Source of the DNA: Planctomycetota bacterium
GTDB lineage: Bacteria; Planctomycetota; UBA8742; UBA2392
Reading direction: 5' to 3'
DNA: 64,000 nt
NCBI GenBank assembly: GCA_025993795.1
Contig: JAMQHL010000038.1
Location: forward strand, 1-64,000
Each line of letters starts with the position of its first letter. Positions within the stretch are counted from its first letter, which is position 1. The position numbers and the translations under genes are program-made. This document shows, piece after piece, positions 9,215 through 17,013 of the stretch. Under the pieces are notes generated by a model. That model saw only the letters and a program-made list of their open reading frames with translations, was not told the origin of the DNA and ran no database searches.

Positions 9215-10540
9215 TCACGCGTGGGCCAGCGCCAGATGCTCGGGCACTTTGAACTTGCCGGGTTCGGTGGCGGTCTGGCACTTGTGATGCTTGATGTGGT
9301 ACTCGAACTCGTCGCGGAACTTGGCGATGTAGCTCTGTACCGGCATGATCAGCGAGTCCGCCAGGAAGCAGATCGTGCGGCCCTTGATCATCACGCATAC
9401 CTCGTTCATCAGGTCGGCGTCGCCCTCTTTGCCATGGCCGAACTCGAGGCGGTGGCACAGTTTTTCCAGCCAGCCCAGGCCCTCGCGGCACGGCGTGCAC
9501 TGGCCGCATGACTCGTGGTGATAGAAGCGCGCCAGGTTCAGCAGCGCATTCACGATGCACGTCTCGTCGTTGAAGACGATCATGCCCGCGCTGCCCAGAA
9601 AGCTGCCGGCGGCACGAATGCTGTCAAAGTCGGCGGGGGTGTCGATCTGGTCGGGCGTCATGATTGGCATGGAACTGCCGCCAGGAATGATGCCCTTGAT
9701 GTTGCCGACGGGGCCGCCGGCGTAGTCGTAAATGATCTCGCGCAGCGTCGTGCCCAGCGCGACTTCGTACAAGCCGGGCTTCTGCACATGCCCGCTGACG
9801 CAGAACAGCTTGGGGCCGGGGCCGCTTTCGGGGCCGATCTTCCTGAACCAGTCGGCGCCGTGGGCGACGATGTGCATGACGCAGGCGATGGTCTCGACGT
9901 TGTTGATGATCGTCGGGTAACGGAAGTAGCCTTCCACGGCTGGAAATGGCGGCTTGATTTTCGGGTATGCGCGCCGGCCCTCAGCGGCCGACAGCAGGCC
10001 GGTTTCCTCGCCGCAGATGTAAGCGCCCGCGCCGCCGATGACCGTGATGTCCAGCTTGAATTTGCCAAGGCCGAGTACGTTCTCGCCAAGGATGCCGGCT
10101 TTGTAGCACTCGTCGATGGCGGCCTGCATGCGCTTGATTTCGCGCACGAACTCGCCGCGCACAAAGACGTATGCGTGATGGCACTTGATGGCCCAGCAGG
10201 CGCAGATCATGGACTCGATCAGGCTGTGCGGGTCATAGGCCATGATGGCGCGGTCTTTGAAGGTGCCGGGCTCAGACTCGTCGGCGTTGACCGCCAGATA
10301 GCGAGGCTTGCCGTTTTCAGGCAGGAACGACCATTTCACGCCGGCGGGAAAGCCTGCGCCGCCACGCCCGCGCAGGTTGCTCTTCTTGACTTCGTCGACC
10401 AGCGCCTTGGGCTCGAACGAGTTGATTGCCTTCTTGGCCGTCTCGTAGCCGTAATGCCCGCCGCGCGAGCGGTAGTGCTGCAGCGTCCACGAGTTGGGCT
10501 GGTTGAAGTATTTGCTGAGAATGGGTTCAAACTTGGCCAT
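9215..10540 (-). CDS. nuoF: NADH-quinone oxidoreductase subunit F (NuoF-like)
   Basis: A 441-residue flavoprotein of the complex I NADH-input module. It oxidises NADH via FMN and a 4Fe-4S cluster. Motifs in order: RGRGGAGFPAGVKW (NADH-binding glycine-rich loop, about residue 57), NADESEPGTFKDR (FMN site), GAGAYICGEETGLL, SCGQCTPCREG near residue 350 and the fourth cysteine in GRTICFLAD. All four cluster cysteines are present. No nuoE, nuoG or other complex I gene lies nearby, and the upstream neighbour on the same strand is a TPR gene. It could also serve a soluble NAD-linked hydrogenase or dehydrogenase, but the length and motifs fit NuoF best. Confidence 0.92.
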   Translation of the reverse strand: MAKFEPILSKYFNQPNSWTLQHYRSRGGHYGYETAKKAINSFEPKALVDEVKKSNLRGRGGAGFPAGVKWSFLPENGKPRYLAVNADESEPGTFKDRAIMAYDPHSLIESMICACWAIKCHHAYVFVRGEFVREIKRMQAAIDECYKAGILGENVLGLGKFKLDITVIGGAGAYICGEETGLLSAAEGRRAYPKIKPPFPAVEGYFRYPTIINNVETIACVMHIVAHGADWFRKIGPESGPGPKLFCVSGHVQKPGLYEVALGTTLREIIYDYAGGPVGNIKGIIPGGSSMPIMTPDQIDTPADFDSIRAAGSFLGSAGMIVFNDETCIVNALLNLARFYHHESCGQCTPCREGLGWLEKLCHRLEFGHGKEGDADLMNEVCVMIKGRTICFLADSLIMPVQSYIAKFRDEFEYHIKHHKCQTATEPGKFKVPEHLALAHA

Positions 10541-10596
10541 GGCAGCACCTTCCAGATGATCGCGGGCACGTTACCACGGCACACAAGGCGTGCAAC

Positions 10597-11919
10597 CTAC
10601 TCCGAGGCTTCGCCGGGAACGTCAAAGTCCGGCACGCCCGCCTTTTCACAAGCCTCGCGCATGGCATTTGTCTGATGCTCAAGCTGGCCCGTGTCGTTGA
10701 GTTCGCGCAGGATGGTTTCACCTTGACGCCACACCTCGCGTGCTCGGCCCGGCCGCCGCCGGTCCAGTTCCAGCAGACCGAATGTACACAAGTGAATGCC
10801 CTCGAAGCGCCGGTTACCGACTTCGCGTGCGATTGCCAACGCCTGCATGGCCGTTCGTTCGGCTTCTTCGATCCGGTTGGCATCCTTGTACACGTTCGCC
10901 AGATTCCCCAGCGTGATGCCCTCCGAGCGCCGGTTGCCGACTTCGCGGTGGATCGCCAGCGCATGCTGGTAGGTCAATTCGGCCTGTTCGATTCGACCGG
11001 ATTCTCGATAGGCGTTCGCCAGATTCCCGAGCACGATGCCCTCCGAGCGCCGGTTGCCGACTTCGCGGTGAATCGCCAACGCCCGCTGGAACGTCGGCTC
11101 GACTTCTGTGAGTCGGCCGGTCACGCGGTAGACGCCAGCAAGATTCCCCAACGCAACGCCCTCCGCGCGCCGGTCGCCGACTTCGCGGTGTATTGCCAGC
11201 GCTTGCTGAAACGTCTGCTCCGCCTGTGCCAGGCGACCTGATTCGCGAAATACCCCCGCCAGGTTCCCCAGCTCGAATCCCTGCAAGCGCCGGTTGCCGT
11301 TCTCGCGATGAAGGGCCAGCGCCTGTTGCGTTGTCTGCTCGGCCAGGTCCACCCGGCCGGTCTGGTCATACACCAGAGCCAGATTGCCCAGCGTGATGCC
11401 CTCCAGGTTTCGATTTCCGACTTCGCGTGCTGTGTCCAAGGCTCGCCGTGCAAGTGGCTCTGCCAGCTTTGGCCGCCCGGCCGAGTACCAGGCGATTGAG
11501 GCGCGGCGCAAGGCTTCGGCTTGAGCAGTCCCCGCCAGCCGTACCGCCAGTTCCTGCCAACACTGTACCGCCGAGTCAGTGCGGAACTGCTTGTCTGCGT
11601 GTTCCGCCGCGCGACGCAGGTACAGCAGGCGCCCGGCCTCCAGCTCGTGGCTTGGAGGTTCCAGGCTTTCGATTGCGAGGCTGGCGTGGCGAGCCAACTC
11701 ATGCGCCACCAGGTCCGTGGGGTGCGGCTCGAGTTTCTGAGGGTCGATAGCGTCCAGTGGCGGCGGCTCGGGCGCGCGGCCGCCGAAGGCTTCTTCGATC
11801 AGGCAAAACGCCAGCTCGTGCAGCCGCGCCCGGTCGGAGGGCAATTGCACCTCATAGGCCGCGTCGCGCAGCAGCGCGTGGCGGAAAAGATAGGCGGTTT
11901 CGGCGGACGGCTCGGGCAC
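10597..11919 (-). CDS. TPR-repeat protein, array copy 1
   Basis: First member (last in transcription order) of a four-gene paralog array. The N-terminal 70 residues contain AETAYLFRHALLRDAAYE and LHELAFCLIEEAFGGRAPEPPPLD, shared by all copies. This resembles the module that follows the ATPase domain in adenylate-cyclase/STAND-type proteins, but no ATPase is present. About six 40-residue TPR units follow (QALAIHREVGNRRSEGITLGNLANVY pattern), then a degenerate tail ending GEASE. I chose the GTG at 11919 because it aligns with the starts of copies 2 and 3. An in-frame ATG at 12045 lies inside remnant and repeat sequence. A protein-protein scaffold role is likely; the partner is unknown. Confidence 0.75.
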   Translation of the reverse strand: MPEPSAETAYLFRHALLRDAAYEVQLPSDRARLHELAFCLIEEAFGGRAPEPPPLDAIDPQKLEPHPTDLVAHELARHASLAIESLEPPSHELEAGRLLYLRRAAEHADKQFRTDSAVQCWQELAVRLAGTAQAEALRRASIAWYSAGRPKLAEPLARRALDTAREVGNRNLEGITLGNLALVYDQTGRVDLAEQTTQQALALHRENGNRRLQGFELGNLAGVFRESGRLAQAEQTFQQALAIHREVGDRRAEGVALGNLAGVYRVTGRLTEVEPTFQRALAIHREVGNRRSEGIVLGNLANAYRESGRIEQAELTYQHALAIHREVGNRRSEGITLGNLANVYKDANRIEEAERTAMQALAIAREVGNRRFEGIHLCTFGLLELDRRRPGRAREVWRQGETILRELNDTGQLEHQTNAMREACEKAGVPDFDVPGEASE

Positions 11920-11925
11920 GGTGGC

Positions 11926-11955
11926 ATTATAGTTGCGGCGGTTGGAGGGGGTCAG
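11926..11955 (-). promoter_or_regulatory. Candidate near-leaderless promoter of TPR copy 1
   Basis: On the minus strand a perfect TATAAT (11926-11931) is preceded by CTGACC (11950-11955) with an 18-bp spacer. The -35-like box belongs to the end of the repeat element. The start codon lies only about six bases downstream of the -10 box, so the transcript would have almost no leader. Confidence 0.45.
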
Positions 11956-12020
11956 GCACCTTCTCGCTTCCGACTTCGCCGAGGCTTCGTCGGACAGGCC
12001 GCGAAAACGAGCCAGACCCC
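11948..12020. repeat. GGGGTCAGGC...GCCAGACCCC element, copy 1
   Basis: A 73-bp element bounded by GGGGTCAGGC and GCCAGACCCC, an imperfect 10-bp terminal inverted repeat with one mismatch. Its right end supplies the last bases of the TAG stop of the TPR remnant. Short size, terminal repeats and a variable interior suggest a MITE or REP-like element. Confidence 0.6.
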
Positions 12021-12148
12021 TAGGCTTGCGCGTCCAAGGGCTCAATGCCCGCCTTGGCGCAGGCTTCGCGCATGGCGGCAGTCTTGCGTTCGAGTTCGAC
12101 GCTGTCTTTCAACTCGCGCAGGATGGCTGCGCCCTGCAGCCACGGCTC
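12020..12148 (-). pseudogene. C-terminal remnant of a fifth TPR paralog
   Basis: Read on the minus strand, this segment encodes WLQGAAILRELKDSVELER, then KTAAMREACAKAGIEPLDAQA and a TAG. That is nearly the same as the C-termini of array copies 2 and 3. Homology stops abruptly just before the tryptophan, at the edge of the next repeat element. About 40 codons of tail remain and the start, N-terminal module and all TPR units are missing. A deletion between flanking repeat elements is the simplest explanation. Confidence 0.7.
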
Positions 12149-12153
12149 GGGAG

Positions 12154-12218
12154 GGGGTCAGGCACAATTTTGGCAAACTGCGCCAAAAGTTGAGCCAGAC
12201 CCCTACGAGCCAGACCCC
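12154..12218. repeat. GGGGTCAGGC...GCCAGACCCC element, copy 2
   Basis: A 65-bp element with an internal hairpin TTTTGGC/GCCAAAA and a doubled right end (two tandem copies of GAGCCAGACCCCTAC). It is identical base for base to the element at 13541-13605. Its right end supplies part of the TAG stop of TPR copy 2. Confidence 0.7.
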
Positions 12219-13516
12219 TACGCTTGCGCGTCCAAGGGCTCAATGCCGGCCTTGGCGCAAGATTCGCGCATGGCTGCGGTCCTGCGCTCGAGCTCGGCCT
12301 TGGCGCCAAGCTCGCGCAGGATGGCTGTGCCCTGCAGAAACAGTTCCCTCGCCTCTTGGGTCTGTGCGGTCGTCACTTTCAGCACCGCATAGTCGCACAG
12401 CGCGAGGCCCTCGAAGTGCCGGTCGCCGACCTCGCGGTGAATCGCCAAGGCCTGTTCATACTTGTGCCCGGCCTGCTCGACCCAGCCGGTACTCTGATAC
12501 ACGATCGCCAGATTTCCCAGCGCGATGCCCTCGAAGTGCCGGTTGCCGACTTCGCGGTGGATGGCCAGGGCCTGCCCGTGCGTGTGCTCGGCCTGTTCGA
12601 CCCGGCCGGTTTCCTGATACACGACCGCCAAGCTCCCCAGCGCGATGCCCTCGGAGCGCCGGTTGCCGACTTCGCGGTGAATCGCCAGGGCCTGCTCATA
12701 CGCGCGCTCGGCCTGTTCGGGCCGGCCGGTTTCCCGGTACACGGACGCCAGGTTTCCCAGCGCGATGCCCTCGCCGCGCCGATCGCCGACTTCGCGGTGG
12801 ATGGCCAGGGCCTGCCCGTAAGTCCGCTCCGTCTGTTCGGCCCGGCCGGTTTCCTGATACACGATCGCCAGATTTCCCAGCGCGATGCCCTCGCTGCGCC
12901 GGTCAGCGACCTCGCGGTGGATGGCCAGGGCCTGCGTAACGGTCCGCTCAGCCTGCTCGGTGCGCCCGGTCCGCGAGTAGACGATCGCGAGGCCTCTCAG
13001 GACAATGCCCTCACCGCGCCGGTCGGCGACTTCGCGGTGGGCGGACAGGGCCGACTGGAAGGCCGCTTCGGCGCGACGTAACTGGCCGCCTTGAGCGTGT
13101 AAGACGCCCGAACGCCGCTGGGCTTCGCCCTTTGACGCGCCGTCCAGCAGTGCCGCCAGGGACTCCCAGGCCGTGCACGCCTCGCCGGTGCGAAACTCCC
13201 GCTCGGCGTGTTCGGCTGTCCGGCGCAGGTATAGCTTTTGCAGGGCTGTGAGTTCGTGCTCGGGGTTCCCCGCAAGCGCCTGCCGGACGTGCTCTGCCAG
13301 CTCGAAGGCAACAACATCTGTGGGGTAGGGCTCGAAGTCCAGCGGGTCAATTGCGTCCAGCGGCGGCGGCTCGGGCGCGCGGCCGCCGAAGGCCTGCTCG
13401 ATCAGATGAAACGCCAGCTCATGCAGCTTTGCCCGGTCGCCGGGTAGTTGCAGCTCATAGGCCGCGTCGCGCAGCAGCGCGTGGCGGAACAGGTAGGCGG
13501 TTTCGGCGGATGGCAT
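12218..13516 (-). CDS. TPR-repeat protein, array copy 2
   Basis: A 432-residue paralog. The N-terminal module is PSAETAYLFRHALLRDAAYE followed by LHELAFHLIEQAFGGRAPEPPPLD. It is followed by a helical linker and about six 40-residue TPR units with the pattern EQAERTYGQALAIHREVGDRR. The tail QEARELFLQGTAILREL...KAGIEPLDAQA is shared with the remnant. The ATG at 13516 opens directly at the conserved module. The TPR-coding DNA repeats with a 120-bp period and high similarity between units. No signal peptide or membrane segment is visible, so it is probably cytoplasmic. The TAG stop is completed by bases of the adjacent repeat element. Function unknown; TPRs suggest protein binding. Confidence 0.85.
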   Translation of the reverse strand: MPSAETAYLFRHALLRDAAYELQLPGDRAKLHELAFHLIEQAFGGRAPEPPPLDAIDPLDFEPYPTDVVAFELAEHVRQALAGNPEHELTALQKLYLRRTAEHAEREFRTGEACTAWESLAALLDGASKGEAQRRSGVLHAQGGQLRRAEAAFQSALSAHREVADRRGEGIVLRGLAIVYSRTGRTEQAERTVTQALAIHREVADRRSEGIALGNLAIVYQETGRAEQTERTYGQALAIHREVGDRRGEGIALGNLASVYRETGRPEQAERAYEQALAIHREVGNRRSEGIALGSLAVVYQETGRVEQAEHTHGQALAIHREVGNRHFEGIALGNLAIVYQSTGWVEQAGHKYEQALAIHREVGDRHFEGLALCDYAVLKVTTAQTQEARELFLQGTAILRELGAKAELERRTAAMRESCAKAGIEPLDAQA

Positions 13517-13540
13517 GGTGTGATTCTACCGGCTCGGGAG

Positions 13541-13605
13541 GGGGTCAGGCACAATTTTGGCAAACTGCGCCAAAAGTTGAGCCAGACCCCTACGAGCCAG
13601 ACCCC
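13541..13605. repeat. GGGGTCAGGC...GCCAGACCCC element, copy 3
   Basis: A 65-bp element identical to the copy at 12154-12218, including the internal hairpin and doubled right end. The 10 bases in front of it (ggctcgggag) are also shared. It separates TPR copies 2 and 3 and completes the stop codon of copy 3. Confidence 0.7.
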
Positions 13606-15038
13606 TACGCGTCGAAGGGCTCAATGCCCGCCTTGGAGCAGGCTTCGCGCATGGCTGCGGTCCAGCGTTCGAGTTCGGCGTTGTCTTTCAGCTCGCGCAG
13701 GGTGGCTGTGCCTTGCAGCCACAGCTCCCTCGCCTCCTGGGTCTGTGCGGTCGTCATTTTCAACATCGCATAGTCGCACAGCGCGATGCCCTCGAAGCGC
13801 CGGTTGCCGACTTCACGGTGAATCGCCAGGGCCTGCCCGTGCGTGTGCTCGGCCTGTTCGACCCGGCCGGTATCGATATACACGCTCGCCAGAGCTCCCA
13901 ACGCCATGCCCTCGGAGCGCCGGTCGCCGACTTCGCGGGCAATCGCCAGCGCCTGCCCGTACGTGCGCTCGGCCTGTTCGACCCGGCCGGTATCCATATA
14001 CACGCCCGCCAGATTTCCCAACGCGATGCCCTCTAAGTGCCGGTTGCCGACTTCGCGGGCAATCGTCAGGGCCTGCCCTTGCGTGTGCTCGGCCAGTTCG
14101 ACCCGGCCGGTTTCACGATACACGATCGCCAGATTTCCCAGCGCCACGCCCTCGGAGCGCCGGTCGCCGACTTCGCGGGCACTCGCCAGCGCCTGCCCGT
14201 ATGTGCGCTCGGCCTGTTCGACCCGGCCGGTTTCCTGATACACATTCGCCAGATTTCCCAGCGCGATGCCCTCGAAGCGCCGGTTGCCGACTTCGCGGTG
14301 AATCGCCAGGGCCTGCCCTTGCGTGTGCTCGGCCAGTTCGACCCGGCCGGTTTCCTGATACACATTCGCCAGATTTCCCAGCGCGATGCCCTCGAAGCGC
14401 CGGTTTCCGACTTCGCGGGCAATCGCCAGGGCCTGCCCGTGTGTGCGCTCGGCCAGTTCGACCCGGCCGGTTTCCTGATACACATTCGCCAGATTTCCCA
14501 GCGCGATGCCTTCGAAGCGCCGGTTGCCGACTTCACGGTGAATCGCCAGGGCCTGCTCCAACAGAGTCTCACCCGCTTTGGAGCGCCCGGCGCCATGCCA
14601 CACACTCGCCGCACGGCGCAGGGCCTCACCGCGGGCGGCGCCCGCAAGCAGGTCAGCCAGCGCCTGCCAGGCCTGCACCGCGGTCTCGCTGCGGAACTGC
14701 TTCTCGTTGTGCTCGGCGGCGCGGAGCAGGTACAGCTTCAGTACGTCGGGCGTCACGCCTGCACCGGCCCCGCGCTCACCGGAGCCCGGCGATTCGAGCG
14801 CACGGTGCAGGTGATAGCAAAGCTCGACAGCCACCAGGTCCGTGGGGTGCGGCTCGAGTTTCTGAGGGTCGATAGCGTCCAGTGGCGGCGGCTCGGGCGC
14901 GCGGCCGCCAAAGGCCTCTTCGATCAGGTAGAACGCCAGCTCGTGCAGCTTTGCCCGGTCGCCGGGTAGTTGCAGCTCATAGGCCGCGTCGCGCAACAGC
15001 GCGTGGCGGAACAGGTAGGCGGTTTCGGCGGATGGCAT
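13605..15038 (-). CDS. TPR-repeat protein, array copy 3
   Basis: A 477-residue paralog starting MPSAETAYLFRHALLRD. It has the shared N-terminal module, a longer linker (GSGERGAGAGVTPDVLK) and seven 40-residue TPR units, the most regular of the array. Neighbouring units such as those coded at 14221-14340 and 14341-14460 differ at only a few bases, so unit duplication must be recent or maintained by conversion. The start at 15038 follows a TATAAT box by only a few bases. The frame is open further upstream to 15167 but there runs through repeat-element sequence. The TAG stop is formed at the edge of element copy 3. Probably a cytoplasmic scaffold; the partner is unknown. Confidence 0.85.
   Translation of the reverse strand: MPSAETAYLFRHALLRDAAYELQLPGDRAKLHELAFYLIEEAFGGRAPEPPPLDAIDPQKLEPHPTDLVAVELCYHLHRALESPGSGERGAGAGVTPDVLKLYLLRAAEHNEKQFRSETAVQAWQALADLLAGAARGEALRRAASVWHGAGRSKAGETLLEQALAIHREVGNRRFEGIALGNLANVYQETGRVELAERTHGQALAIAREVGNRRFEGIALGNLANVYQETGRVELAEHTQGQALAIHREVGNRRFEGIALGNLANVYQETGRVEQAERTYGQALASAREVGDRRSEGVALGNLAIVYRETGRVELAEHTQGQALTIAREVGNRHLEGIALGNLAGVYMDTGRVEQAERTYGQALAIAREVGDRRSEGMALGALASVYIDTGRVEQAEHTHGQALAIHREVGNRRFEGIALCDYAMLKMTTAQTQEARELWLQGTATLRELKDNAELERWTAAMREACSKAGIEPFDA
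13780..14580. repeat. 120-bp tandem repeats coding for TPR units
   Basis: The plus-strand text repeats every 120 bases (CGGTTGCCGACTTCGCGG..., then CGACCCGGCCGGTTTCC...). At least six nearly identical periods sit within TPR copy 3. A similar but more diverged 120-bp series runs at about 12400-13080 in copy 2. This is an intragenic tandem repeat rather than a CRISPR array, since there is no spacer/repeat alternation. Confidence 0.85.
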
Positions 15039-15050
15039 GGGCACGGCGGC

Positions 15051-15080
15051 ATTATAGTTGCGACGGTTGGAGGGGGTCAG
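15051..15080 (-). promoter_or_regulatory. Candidate near-leaderless promoter of TPR copy 3
   Basis: A minus-strand TATAAT at 15051-15056 and CTGACC at 15075-15080 are separated by 18 bp, exactly as at copy 1. The -35-like box is contributed by the repeat element at 15073-15130. The start codon at 15038 is about 12 bases past the -10 box, so the leader would be only a few nucleotides. Confidence 0.45.
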
Positions 15081-15130
15081 GCACCTTTTCACTTCGCGAA
15101 AACGACCCAGACCCCAACGAGCCAGACCCC
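15073..15130. repeat. GGGGTCAGGC...GCCAGACCCC element, copy 4
   Basis: A shorter, 58-bp version with a weaker interior hairpin (TTTTC/GAAAA) and a partly doubled right end (CCCAGACCCC then GCCAGACCCC). It lies between TPR copies 3 and 4 and contributes to the stop of copy 4 and the -35 region of copy 3. Confidence 0.6.
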
Positions 15131-16584
15131 TACTCGAAGGGCGGCACGCCCGCTTCATCGCAGGCATTTCCCATGGCGAGCAGCTTGACTTCCAGGTCCG
15201 CCTGGTCGTTCATTTCACGCAAGCGGCTCGCGCCCCGCTGCCATGCGCCGCGGGCTTCCTCTTGCCGACCCAACCGCACCAGAAGGGTCGCGTAATCACA
15301 CAGGTGAATCCCCTCAAAGCGCCGGTTTCCGACCCTGCGATGCAGTTCCAGGGCGCGTGTCATGGCGTGTTCCGCGAGTTCCAGCCGTCCCAGGTTCAGG
15401 TAGACCATCGCCATGTTCCCGAGTGTTACTCCTTCTGAGCGCAGGTTGCCGAGTTCACGGAAAAGCTCCAGCGCGCTCGCATAGGCGCGCTCGGCAGGCA
15501 TGGTGCGCCCCGTGTCGCAGTACAGGCCGGCCAGATTGCCGAGCGTAGTGCCCTCCAGATAGCGGTCTCCAACCTCGCGGGCAATGGCCAGCGCCTGTTG
15601 ATAGCCCGCTTCGGCCGATTCCAGCCGGCCCGCATACAGTTGCAGTATGGCGAGGTTGGCCAGCGCCATGCCTTCGAATCTGCGATTTCCGACTTCCAAG
15701 TGTATGGTAAGCGCTCGCGTGTGGCCGTGCTCTGATTCTTCCAGGCGGCCGGTCTGCTGGTCGAGCAGCGCCAGGTTGCCCAGTACGATGCCCTCGGCAC
15801 GGCGGTTGCCGGAACGTCGATGCATGGTCAGCGCTAGCTCGTATGTTTGTCGCGCCTTTTCTAAGCGCCCCAAGTGGTGATGAAGGCTGGCAAGATTCGA
15901 CAGCGTCGCGCCTTCAAGCCGGTCCTGACCGGCGGATCGAAGGACCGCGAGGGCCTGTTCGTACGCCGCCTCCGCTTCCTGCATGCGCCCCAGCCTGCTG
16001 AGCGCGCCCGCGATGCTCTGCAAGATCGCGCCCTCACCCCGTTTGTTCCCGGACGGGCGCTGCTCCGATAGGGCCAACTCGTAGAGGGCATAGGCGCGTC
16101 CGGATTCACCACGGTCGTCATGCACTGAGCCGGCCCGGCGCAGCGCTTCGCCCCGGACGGCCCCCTCCGTCACGGACGCAAGCTGTTCCCAGTGGCGCGA
16201 GGCTTCAGGCTGATAAAGCCGTTGCGCGTACTCGGCCGCTCTTCTCAGGTACTGACGCCGTCGCGTAACCCAGTGATCGCCGCCGTCGGGCGCGCTTCCT
16301 TCAAGAGCCAGCCGCGCGTGCTCGGCCAACTCGGCGGCGACCGTGTCGGAGGGGTGCGGCTGGGTTGTTTCCGTGTTCGGCGGGTCAAGCGGCGCCAGCT
16401 CCGGCGCTCGGCCGCCGAAGGCCTGCTCGATCAGGTGAAACGCCAGCTCGTGCAGCCGCGACCTGTCGCTGGGTGGCTGCAGCTCGTAGGCCCCTTTACG
16501 CAGCAGCGCGTGGCGGAAAAGATAGGCGGTTTCTCCTGACGGGGTTGTCCCTCTCGCCTCCATAGGGATTGACTTATATCTCAT
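15130..16584 (-). CDS. TPR-repeat protein, array copy 4
   Basis: A 484-residue, most diverged member of the array and the first in transcription order. The conserved module reads SGETAYLFRHALLRKGAYELQ and LHELAFHLIEQAFGGRAPELAPLD. About seven TPR units follow, with more varied sequence (for example ESAEAGYQQALAIAREVGDR), and the tail ends EAGVPPFE. I kept the ATG at 16584; an internal ATG at 16563 is also possible, and neither has a strong ribosome binding site. The degree of divergence suggests this copy is the oldest and that the other three arose by later duplication. No ATPase, kinase or membrane domain is attached. Function unknown. Confidence 0.8.
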   Translation of the reverse strand: MRYKSIPMEARGTTPSGETAYLFRHALLRKGAYELQPPSDRSRLHELAFHLIEQAFGGRAPELAPLDPPNTETTQPHPSDTVAAELAEHARLALEGSAPDGGDHWVTRRRQYLRRAAEYAQRLYQPEASRHWEQLASVTEGAVRGEALRRAGSVHDDRGESGRAYALYELALSEQRPSGNKRGEGAILQSIAGALSRLGRMQEAEAAYEQALAVLRSAGQDRLEGATLSNLASLHHHLGRLEKARQTYELALTMHRRSGNRRAEGIVLGNLALLDQQTGRLEESEHGHTRALTIHLEVGNRRFEGMALANLAILQLYAGRLESAEAGYQQALAIAREVGDRYLEGTTLGNLAGLYCDTGRTMPAERAYASALELFRELGNLRSEGVTLGNMAMVYLNLGRLELAEHAMTRALELHRRVGNRRFEGIHLCDYATLLVRLGRQEEARGAWQRGASRLREMNDQADLEVKLLAMGNACDEAGVPPFE

Positions 16585-16627
16585 CGTGGTTGCCGGGGCT
16601 GATTAGTTTGTGCAATCGCCGGGTGTT

Positions 16628-16945
16628 GGTAAGCTATGCGTGGTCCGTAGTTTGACCTTCGGGTCAGCGGGCTGCGCTATACGAGGCAACATGTTGGACC
16701 TTTCAGGTTCACTACGCCCGCGCGGTCCCCTGCGGTTTAAAGATACGTCGAACTTTATGGATGCCTAACGGCCCCAAAGGCCGAATGCAGTAAAGCACCG
16801 CGAATGAGCTGCACCCGACCAATTCGTCGGCACGTACAGGTTGCCCAGCTTGCTTGGGTTACCGCGTGCAGCAGTTTTACAGCCGGTCCGCAAGACTGTC
16901 TGGAGCCACCTGGTTCGCCGGGTGGGGTGCCTGCATAGCTGCTCC
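16628..16945 (+). ncRNA. Candidate structured RNA upstream of rny
   Basis: The 429-bp gap 16585-17013 contains no credible gene but has strong folding signals. AGCTATGC (16632-16639) is exactly complementary to GCATAGCT (16933-16940), a possible closing stem around 300 nt. Inside are TGACC-UUCG-GGTCA (16653-16666), CGGCC/GGCCG (16769-16783), CCGAC/GTCGG (16815-16830) and a 7-bp hairpin CACCTGG-UUCG-CCGGGTG (16907-16924). Two UUCG tetraloops are typical of stable RNA. I could not match it to RNase P RNA, tmRNA, 6S RNA or SRP RNA by their conserved motifs. It may instead be the rny leader. Strand is inferred from rny; complementarity alone cannot fix it. Confidence 0.4.
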
Positions 16946-17013
16946 GCAAGTCGACGTACCTCGCCCGCCCCGAATTGGGCGGATTCGCCCCGCACGGGGC
17001 ACGGAGGCACGTC

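Noticed and set aside
12400..14580. Regular repeats that could look like a CRISPR array
   Set aside because: The period is 120 bp, the units are coding TPRs, there are no unique spacers, and no cas genes are present.
16585..17013. RNase P RNA, tmRNA, 6S or SRP RNA at this locus
   Set aside because: The conserved core motifs of each family, such as GAGGAAAGUCC for RNase P, are absent, so the structure was left unassigned.
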